Source: Verrucomicrobiota bacterium (GTDB lineage Bacteria; Verrucomicrobiota; Verrucomicrobiia; Chthoniobacterales; UBA10450). Taken from it: a stretch of 13,041 nucleotides of DNA. Position 1 is the stretch's first letter; the number at the start of each line of letters is the position of its first letter. The DNA lies in NCBI GenBank assembly GCA_003218785.1, contig QHOM01000056.1:1-13041 (forward strand). Direction: 5' to 3'. The translations under genes and the position numbers were made by a program. Positions 7,497-13,041 of this stretch are shown here, one piece after another. The notes beneath the pieces are model-generated. The model worked only from the letters and a program-made list of their open reading frames with translations. It did no database searches and had not been told where the DNA came from.

Positions 7497-8399
7497 CCGT
7501 CGGTGGCTGGCTCACCCCTCTGGCAGGCAGCCTTCGTTTCTTTCGCTGTCATTTTGATCTTGTTCGAAGTTGTGCACGGTTGGCGACTCGGTTTGGTCCG
7601 CCAGCTTGTGCGTGTCGCTGCGCTTGCCGCCGCATATGCGGCTGCGTTTTTTGGCGGCGGGCTGATTGTCCCCATTGTACGGCCGTTCTTTAAGATGCCA
7701 GATATCGTGCTGTCGATCGTAGGCGGAGCCGTGCTTGCCGTCGCCATCTACGCGCTCGTGAGTGGCATTGGAATGATTTTGTTCAAGCGGACTGATCAAC
7801 GAAGTTCCACGCTCATCCAGCTCATTTATGGATTTGCGGGCGCAATCGTCGGATTGTTTTTCGGCGCCTTTATTCTCTGGATGGTGGTGGCTAGCGTTCG
7901 TGCAGTCGGCGCTATAGCGGAAGCGCAAGTCCATGGCCAAGCGAGTTCTTCGTCCGGCGGCCAGTCTGCAACCGCACATGCTCTTGATGTGCGACAACGT
8001 TATCTCTCGGGATCAAGCGGAGAATCTACAGCACTCGGCATATTGCTGGCGCGGTTGAAGAATTCGCTCGAGCTTGGGCCGCTCGGAAAAGCGGTCAAGC
8101 AGATCGACCCCGTTCCACCCAGGACTTATGACACGCTTGGGAAAGTGGGCAGTGTATTTTCCAGCCCGGAACGCGCGCAGAAATTTCTGATGTTTCCAGG
8201 CGCACGCGAATTAAGCGAGCATCCCAAGATAGTCGCCTTGCGGGATGATCCGGAAATCTCGGAAATGATCGCGCAGCGACGCTTTCTCGATCTTCTCCAA
8301 GACCAGCGCATCATCGATGCGGCAAATGATGAGGCACTCGCAAATCGCATCAAACAATTCGATTTCCAGAAGGCCCTCGATTATGCAACCCAGAAGTAA
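7443..8399 (+). CDS. CvpA-like inner membrane protein with C-terminal extension
   Basis: This is a membrane protein of about 318 residues. Four hydrophobic segments can be seen at about 28-46 (WQAAFVSFAVILILFEVVH), 57-78, 87-114 and 125-152. The spacing and the GWRLGLVRQL turn after the first segment fit the CvpA / colicin V production family, whose molecular role is poorly known. CvpA proteins are usually about half this length; here a Ser/Gly-rich linker (about 167-178) leads to a soluble helical tail with PPRTYDTLGKVGSVFSSPE and repeated short ALRDDPEI-type helices. The frame is open well upstream inside aroC. GTG 7443 is preferred because GGAG (7431-7434) lies 8 bases before it; ATG 7449 and the overlapping GTG 7437 are alternatives. 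The first 20 residues (HLSAIDNSQSAIPS) come from the inverted-repeat element. The TAA lies 5 bases before gatB. Confidence 0.75.
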   Translation: MEMPSVHLSAIDNSQSAIPSVAGSPLWQAAFVSFAVILILFEVVHGWRLGLVRQLVRVAALAAAYAAAFFGGGLIVPIVRPFFKMPDIVLSIVGGAVLAVAIYALVSGIGMILFKRTDQRSSTLIQLIYGFAGAIVGLFFGAFILWMVVASVRAVGAIAEAQVHGQASSSSGGQSATAHALDVRQRYLSGSSGESTALGILLARLKNSLELGPLGKAVKQIDPVPPRTYDTLGKVGSVFSSPERAQKFLMFPGARELSEHPKIVALRDDPEISEMIAQRRFLDLLQDQRIIDAANDEALANRIKQFDFQKALDYATQK

Positions 8400-8404
8400 T
8401 TGCA

Positions 8405-9856
8405 ATGCAATACATCGCCAGCATCGGTCTTGAAGTGCACGTCCAGCTGAAGACGCGCTCGAAAATGTTTTGCGCGTCACCGGTTGAATTTGGAGCGGAA
8501 CCGAACACACACACTTGCCCGGTGTGCCTCGGTCTGCCCGGCGCGTTGCCGGTGATGAATCATAAAGCGCTGCGCATGACCGTGCTCACCGGACTTATGC
8601 TGGGATGCGACATTGCGCCGGTCTGCAAGTTCGACCGGAAAAATTACTTTTATCCGGACATGCCGAAAAATTACCAGATTTCGCAATACGACATGCCGAT
8701 TTGCACTAACGGGAGCGTGCCGTTGCACGACCTTGCTTACCCCAAAGACGCGCAGAAAAATATCGTGGCGCCCGATAAGGAGGTGCGCCTCGTGCGCATT
8801 CATCTGGAGGAAGATGTCGCGAAGAGTTTTCATTTCGAGAACAGCACCGGAATCGATTTCAACCGGGCGGGCACGCCGTTAATGGAGATCGTCACGCAGC
8901 CGGAAATCAATTCGCCCGAGGAAGCATTCGCGTTTTTAACGTCGCTCAAACAAATTTTGATCTACGGAGCGGTGAGCGATGCCGACATGGAGAAAGGACA
9001 GCTTCGGTGCGACTGCAATATTTCCGTCCGCGCGGCAACGCAGGCGGAGCTTGGAGTTAAAATCGAGATAAAAAACATTAACTCGATCAGTGGGGTCCGG
9101 CGCGCGCTTGCTTACGAAATTCAACGCCAAATCGGGGTGCTGGAGAACGGCGGAAGAATCGAACAGGAAACTCGCGGCTGGGACGATATCGCCGGGGAAA
9201 CGTTTCTCATGCGCACAAAAGAGTTCGCCCACGATTATCGCTATTTTCCCGACCCCGATCTCGTTCCCGTAAAGAGCGAAGTGTTGCTCGCCGATGTGCG
9301 GGCGCGGGTTCCGGAATTGCCGAAGGCGAAGCGCGCTCGTTTCGTGCAGCAATATCAGGTGAGCCCCTATGACGCGGGCGTACTGGCGAATGACCTCGAT
9401 CTTGCGCGCTACTTTGAGGCTGCCGCTAAAGGCGCAAAGAGGCCAAAGAACGTCGCCAACTGGATTCTGAACGATCTGCAAAACGCATTGAGCAATGCCG
9501 GTAAAACCATCAATGATTGCCCGATGGCGCCGGAGGCGCTTGATGAGCTGGTGAATCTAATCGACAGCGGCAAAATCAGCGGCAAACAAGGCAAGGAAGT
9601 TTTTGCAGAAATGTTCGCCAGCAGCAAAGCGGCTGCTGCCATCGTGAAAGAAAAAGGAATCGAGCAATTAAGCGATGCCAGCGCAATTGAAGCACTCTGT
9701 GATCAAGTGATTGCCGCGAATCCGAAACCAGCGGCAGATTTCAAAGCGGGAAACGCGGCGTCGCTCAATTTTCTCAAAGGCCAGGTGATGAAACTTTCGA
9801 AGGGAAAAGCGAATCCGCAATTGGCCGGCGAAATTCTGGAGCGGAAGTTGACGTAA
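8405..9856 (+). CDS. gatB: Asp-tRNA(Asn)/Glu-tRNA(Gln) amidotransferase subunit B
   Basis: GatB is the kinase/transamidase subunit that acts on misacylated Glu-tRNA(Gln) or Asp-tRNA(Asn) within the GatCAB complex. It is 483 residues long, the family norm. It shows the N-terminal IGLEVHVQL block (7-15), the Cys-rich segment HTCPVCLGLPGALPVMN (36-52, with C23, C38 and C41 as possible metal ligands), YFYPDMPKNYQISQYD (81-96), the FNRAGTPLMEIVT region, DMEKGQLRCDCNIS, EIKNINS, and FPDPDLVP. The C-terminal helical GatB/YqeY tail (about 335-480) ends NPQLAGEILERKLT. gatA and gatC are not in the window, so the complex must be encoded in split loci. It is probably cotranscribed with aroC and cvpA. 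Confidence 0.97.
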   Translation: MQYIASIGLEVHVQLKTRSKMFCASPVEFGAEPNTHTCPVCLGLPGALPVMNHKALRMTVLTGLMLGCDIAPVCKFDRKNYFYPDMPKNYQISQYDMPICTNGSVPLHDLAYPKDAQKNIVAPDKEVRLVRIHLEEDVAKSFHFENSTGIDFNRAGTPLMEIVTQPEINSPEEAFAFLTSLKQILIYGAVSDADMEKGQLRCDCNISVRAATQAELGVKIEIKNINSISGVRRALAYEIQRQIGVLENGGRIEQETRGWDDIAGETFLMRTKEFAHDYRYFPDPDLVPVKSEVLLADVRARVPELPKAKRARFVQQYQVSPYDAGVLANDLDLARYFEAAAKGAKRPKNVANWILNDLQNALSNAGKTINDCPMAPEALDELVNLIDSGKISGKQGKEVFAEMFASSKAAAAIVKEKGIEQLSDASAIEALCDQVIAANPKPAADFKAGNAASLNFLKGQVMKLSKGKANPQLAGEILERKLT

Positions 9857-9878
9857 TTGCGCGTCGTTCTTGCCATTT

Positions 9879-9965
9879 TTGTCATGTCGAGCGTAGTCGA
9901 GGTACCTCTTACCATCCGACAATGAGAGATTCCTCGACTTCGCTGCGCTCCGCTCGGAATGACAA
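9879..9965. repeat. Imperfect palindromic dispersed repeat
   Basis: The left arm (TTGTCATGTCGAGCG, then TAGTCGAGG) pairs with the right arm (CCTCGACTTCG, then CGCTCGGAATGACAA). The right arm has extra bases, CTGCGCTC, and the loop is about 29 bases. I recall near-identical 'TCATTCCGAGCG...AGCGAAGTCGAGGAATCTC' sequences as abundant intergenic repeats in several soil phyla. It fills most of the 136-base gap between gatB and the glycerate kinase gene. It could act in mRNA 3'-end stability or as a weak terminator. Confidence 0.7.
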
Positions 9966-9992
9966 AGGCGCCTCAGGCGAAAAACCTGTCTC

Positions 9993-11061
9993 ATGCGCAT
10001 TCTGATCGCGCCCGATAAATTCAAACGCTCGCTCGATGCGCGCGAAGTGGCCGAGAATATTGCGAAAGGGCTACGCGATGTTTTGCCCAATGCGAAGATC
10101 GACATCATCCCGATGGCGGATGGCGGCGAGGGAACAGTGGAAGTCATTTCCGATGCGCTCGGCGGTTCCTGGTTGCAATGCAGGGTGCATGATCCGCTCG
10201 GGCGCGAGATCGACGCCTGTTACGCGTGGATCGAAAATCGCAACCTCGCCGTAATGGAAATGAGCGAAGCAGCCGGCATGTGGCGACTTTCTGAAAGTGA
10301 ACGAGATCCGCTCCTGGCGAAGACATTCGGCGTCGGAGAAATGATTTTGAACGCAGTGCAATGCAGCGCACGCAAAATAATTATCGGCCTTGGCGGCAGC
10401 GCGACAAATGACGGTGGATTCGGAATGGCCCGTGCGCTTGGGTTTCGTTTTTTTGCGGATACGGAATTCAAAACCGCAGCCGACACGGCTGCCTCCACAG
10501 TTAACCATCGTCGCGGCAGTCGATGTCCGAAGTCCGTTGCTCGGCGCAAATGGTGCGACGCGCGTTTTTGCTCCCCAGAAAGGCGCAAGCGAAAATACGA
10601 TTGAGGTTCTCGAGCGTTCGTTGACGAAACTCGCCGACGCTGTTTCGAAAGAATTTGGCCTTGATTATCGTGATGAAGCCGGCGCCGGCGCGGCGGGCGG
10701 GCTCGGATTCGGGCTGATGAGTTTTTGCAACGCGACAATTCGCCCGGGCTTCGATGTTGTCGCCGAAGCAATTGGGCTCGAATCGAAAATGAAAGATGTC
10801 GACGTTGTTATCACAGGCGAGGGCAGTTTGGATCGGCAGACGCTCGAGGGAAAAACGCCTGCCGGCGTTGCACGGCTCGCGCGAAAACTTGACAAACCCG
10901 TCTTCGCCATCGTCGGCCGCGCCAGTAAAGATCGAGAAGTGCGCGAGTTGTTCGATAACGTTTATGAGCTTGCACAGCGTGGAATGAGTCAGAAGGAGCA
11001 GATGGCGCGGGCGGCGGAGTTTTTGCAGGAAAAAGCGCGGGAGCTGGCAAAAACATTGTAG
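9993..11061 (+). pseudogene. garK: Glycerate kinase, interrupted by internal deletion/frameshift
   Basis: This is a glycerate 2-kinase of the GarK family, which phosphorylates glycerate with ATP to feed glycolysis. The N-terminal part, in the frame of ATG 9993, has ILIAPDKFKRSLDAREVAENI, MADGGEGTVEVI and IIGLGGSATNDGGFGMARALG. The C-terminal part, in another frame up to the TAG at 11059, has TIVAAVDVRSPLLGANGATR, VFAPQKGAS, GAGAAGGLGFGLM and VITGEGSLDRQTLEGKTPAG. The frame changes near 10475-10500. Joined, the parts come to about 356 residues against roughly 375-385 in the family. The missing stretch lies between GFRFF and LTIVAAVDV, so several tens of bases appear lost rather than one. The hairpin GCAGCC-GACAC-GGCTGC (10477-10493) sits at the junction. 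It is likely inactive unless the assembly is wrong here. The TAG stop is part of the downstream repeat. Confidence 0.85.
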
Positions 11062-11115
11062 GGCAACCGCTCCGGTTGCCGATATGTAGTGGGCAGGCGG
11101 AGCATTTGCCCTACA
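11057..11115. repeat. Palindromic REP-like element between convergent genes
   Basis: TGTAGGGCAA (11057-11066) is exactly complementary to TTGCCCTACA (11106-11115). Inside, GGCAACCG (11062-11069) and CGGTTGCC (11073-11080) form an 8-bp stem with a 3-base loop. The left end supplies the TAG stop of glycerate kinase. The right end lies 3 bases from the minus-strand stop at 11119-11121. The position between convergent genes suggests a role at the 3' ends of both transcripts. Confidence 0.75.
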
Positions 11116-11118
11116 GAC

Positions 11119-11190
11119 CTAGTAAAATTCGCGGAAGTGCTTGGCCGTTTCCACGTAGCTCCACCCGTGCCCGTGATGCTGGTGCATGAG
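11119..11190 (-). pseudogene. C-terminal peptide fragment, copy A
   Basis: In the same frame as the glycosylase-like gene, directly after its TAG (11191-11193), there are 23 open codons ending in another TAG (11119-11121). They read LMHQHHGHG followed by WSYVETAKHFREFY. The last 14 residues match copy B at 11942-12013 in 13 positions, and the nucleotide differences are mostly synonymous. So this was real coding sequence: either the original C-terminus of the upstream gene cut off by a stop, or the remnant of another gene. An ATG at 11185-11187 could start a 22-residue peptide, but I see no support for that. I do not recognise the parent family. Confidence 0.5.
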
Positions 11191-11841
11191 CTACATCCCT
11201 TGAGCATTAGCGGTCGAAACCGTGAGACTCGCGATGTCGCGAAGGACATTGAGTATGCGTCGGCGATTCGCGGGATCGATATTCACAAATTGTGGGCTTG
11301 GGTGAGGACAGTCAAAGATCGTGACCTTGGGAATAAGATCTCTGACCTCACTGCGCGCTTGCTCGGCCTTGCGTCCAACAAGCACGACTGCGCGGAGCCT
11401 CGGAAGGAGAGAAAAAAGGCGTGGTAGCTCGCGAATTCCGGCCCGCAGATCGGCCCGATTGGCGGAACGGACGTGCTTGCCGTCGCCGATGTACCACGGC
11501 ACGATGTTCCACCTCACAGGTCGCTTTCGGGGAACCTTCGCTTCAGCGTTCAGCTCAAAGAAATTTTTCGCAGTCTCGTCTGGGTTATTGCGCGAGATGA
11601 AGCCAGAGAGTACAGCTTTGGGGCAGGGAGCTTCGGGTAAGTATAGAATTTCGGCATCGATACCGCCATCCCATGGATCGAAATTGGGAATGCTTAAATC
11701 TGGCCCGACCTGAGCGCGAAGTGCCTCGACGAATACCGTGAGTGGCGCGATGTGCGGTTCGCGCAATTGCTTAGTCTGAGCGGCGCACGCCTCGGGATCG
11801 GCAAGCAGCTTGGGCCTGTCGGTAACCCGTTGAGTCGACAT
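11191..11841 (-). CDS. Uracil-DNA glycosylase superfamily-like protein
   Basis: This protein of 216 residues contains AEILYLPEAPCPKA (63-76), then GFISRNNPDETAKNFFEL (80-97), WNIVPWYIGDG (111-121), the LLPRLRAVVLVGRKAEQAR segment (145-163) and CPHPSPQFVN (178-187). The order of a Gly/Pro-rich loop, a NxVPW strand, a VLVG strand and a C-terminal HPSP motif matches the uracil-DNA glycosylase fold, in which such motifs bind DNA and the uracil. I recall EAPG where this has EAPC, so C73 may be unusual. Activity on uracil is not shown by the sequence; a noncatalytic relative is possible. An in-frame TAG (11848-11850) just upstream fixes ATG 11841 as the earliest start; no clear ribosome site is seen. 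It follows the phospholipase D-like gene on the same strand. Confidence 0.65.
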   Translation of the reverse strand: MSTQRVTDRPKLLADPEACAAQTKQLREPHIAPLTVFVEALRAQVGPDLSIPNFDPWDGGIDAEILYLPEAPCPKAVLSGFISRNNPDETAKNFFELNAEAKVPRKRPVRWNIVPWYIGDGKHVRSANRADLRAGIRELPRLFSLLPRLRAVVLVGRKAEQARSEVRDLIPKVTIFDCPHPSPQFVNIDPANRRRILNVLRDIASLTVSTANAQGM

Positions 11842-11856
11842 CGAACGCTATGTTGC

Positions 11857-11883
11857 GGCAGCCTAGGCATTTTAAAGGCTGCC
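11857..11883. repeat. 8-bp perfect hairpin upstream of the glycosylase-like gene
   Basis: GGCAGCCT (11857-11864) pairs with AGGCTGCC (11876-11883) across an 11-base loop, ending 15 bases before the start codon at 11841 on the minus strand. There is no T-run on either side, so it is not a clear terminator. It might shape the 5' end of the mRNA or be a small repeat. Confidence 0.4.
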
Positions 11884-11941
11884 CCGCGTTTAGACAGAGA
11901 ATAATGGAACGGCGTACCGAGCCCTCGCCTTACACTTACAA

Positions 11942-12013
11942 TTAGTAAAATTCGCGGAAATGTTTGGCGATTTCGACGTAGCTCCATGGCCCATCGCTGC
12001 CGCAATTATCAAT
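11942..12013 (-). pseudogene. C-terminal peptide fragment, copy B
   Basis: A minus-strand frame runs from a TAA (12014-12016) to a TAA (11942-11944). It reads IDNCGSDGP followed by WSYVEIAKHFREFY. It lacks a start codon and a ribosome site. It lies just after the phospholipase D-like gene but out of that gene's frame. The match to copy A, including the exact stop position, is strongest in the last 14 residues. It is interpreted as the tail of a lost or duplicated gene. The rest of 11842-12045 shows no other coding signal. Confidence 0.5.
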
Positions 12014-12045
12014 TTACTTGGGAATAAACAGATTGTACCGACGGT

Positions 12046-13041
12046 TCACGTCTTGCGTTCGCCGATTAGCAGCGTGCGCTCCAGAAAGTACAGATCATCT
12101 GGGTCATAATAGCTCGCATACCAAGGTGTTTTTGCGATGGCGTGCAAATTCGCTTCCTTCGGGTTTTGCGTGCGGTCGCGAAAGGCAAAATGATCTACCA
12201 GCCGGATCGCCTCGATCGCGAAAACCGTCACAGCATCTGGGTTGCGAATCTCAATTAGATTATCACCGTTCTTTTGTTCGGGATTAAAGGCGAGATGCTT
12301 GAGCCGCAATAAACGACCGGCTCCTGGCCCCTGAAATCCACGACGACAAATTTGTGGTGGATGGCAATGCCGGGGATCGGTGTTCTTTGTTAAACGGCGG
12401 AGGAAGAACATGCGCGCCTCCCTTTCCGGCGACTCTAACCCCGCGCTTGGTGTGGGGATTGTAAAGCGTGATGATTTTGGTGGTGTCCGTGATGCCGTAG
12501 GAAAAAATGTCCTCCCTGTCGTCGTGGACTGCTTTTATCGCTTTCAAAATCGAACTCTCGCCATCGTCCTTCATGATGGCGAAAAACACGTCAGTCTTCA
12601 CGTGATTAATCCGATCGGAAATGGTGGTGAAAAACTTTGTGGCCGCATCTTTCGTGTGAGGTGAAAAGCGAATTGTCATCTCCGGAGCATTACTTTGGTT
12701 AAATTGGTGGCCTTCCTGCATCGCAAAACCGGTGCTATGGAAATTCTTCATCTTGTCGGCGCTAAACGAAGCGTCGAAGACCTGGGCGTAAAGCATTGCA
12801 ACGTCTTTATTGCTGAAAATGACGACGTGGTTGGCATTGATATAGAGCCCGCTCGTGGAAAAATTCGTCGAACCGGTGAGCACCTTTAGTGCTTCATTCG
12901 TCGCCTTCGTTTTGTGGATGAAAACCTTCGAGTGGGCGAGCCTTTGGAAGCGTCCGCGAAAAATTGCGCTGGGAGCTTTCCTCTCTTGGTTAAAAAGCGC
13001 CTCGAACTTATTTTCGAACGCGTCAGGATCAGCATGGGTTT
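12046..13041 (-). pseudogene. Phospholipase D-like protein, two frameshifts, N-terminus outside window
   Basis: About 330 residues are visible, covering the end of one PLD domain and all of a second. The first domain shows HSKVFIH...VLTGSTNFSTSGLY (about 12975-12850), an HxK...GSTN motif without an obvious Asp. The second starts near PEMTIRFSPHTKD, and its catalytic motif IAIHHKFVVVDF...VVYCGSSNLA is split. One base is missing near 12376 and another near 12297. With both restored the text reads through HHKFVVVD, YCGSS, NLAFNPEQKNGDNLIEIRN and AIEAIRLVDHFAFR to YYDPDDLYFLERTLL and a TGA at 12046-12048. Such two-domain proteins are phosphodiesterases or nucleases of unknown substrate. The frameshifts remove the second HKD motif if real. 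Both are consistent with single-base losses, so sequencing error is a serious alternative. Confidence 0.75.

Noticed and set aside
12018..12889. Plus-strand frames at 12018-12287, 12380-12664 and 12695-12889
   Set aside because: All lie opposite the PLD-like gene and show no family features.
11860..13041. A UDG-plus-PLD pair as a new defence system
   Set aside because: The PLD-like gene carries frameshifts, there is no helicase, reverse transcriptase or other defence partner, and the genes are separated by about 200 bases of eroded sequence. Adjacency alone is not enough.

Overview
The window reads as a piece of a soil-type, moderately GC-rich Gram-negative chromosome, most likely Verrucomicrobiota (Spartobacteria/Chthoniobacterales-like). 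This is an inference from a secreted delta-60 repeat protein, a CvpA-like protein with a long C-terminal extension, and many short palindromic repeats between genes. No rRNA, tRNA, CRISPR array or transposase gene was seen. The assignment rests on recalled family resemblance, not on a search.

Layout. Positions 1-234 (minus) hold the end of a short conserved protein of unknown function, broken by a one-base frameshift. A possible promoter and a 34-codon leader ORF (361-465) precede a 909-residue secreted protein made of 14 delta-60 repeats (462-3191). Next come two genes of reverse transsulfuration: cystathionine beta-synthase with a CBS-domain tail (3405-4847) and a cystathionine gamma-lyase-type enzyme (5017-6177). 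Together they would turn homocysteine and serine into cystathionine and then cysteine. A tight plus-strand group follows: chorismate synthase aroC (6304-7440), a CvpA-like membrane protein (7443-8399) and gatB (8405-9856), with gaps of 2 and 5 bases. A glycerate kinase gene (9993-11061) is broken in the middle.

From 11119 to the end all genes lie on the minus strand, convergent with glycerate kinase. They are a phospholipase D-like protein (12046-13041, cut by the window edge and carrying two frameshifts) and a uracil-DNA-glycosylase-superfamily protein (11191-11841). Each is followed by a short in-frame fragment ending in nearly the same peptide (WSYVE[T/I]AKHFREFY-stop).

The intergenic spaces carry several unrelated palindromic elements: 4850-4969, 6181-6245, 7404-7496, 9879-9965, 11057-11115 and 11857-11883. 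The metabolic core (3405-9856) is intact, while the flanks hold broken genes. I found no convincing new multi-gene system. The best leads are the duplicated C-terminal peptide, the repeat element that overlaps the aroC/cvpA junction, and the leader ORF before the delta-60 gene.
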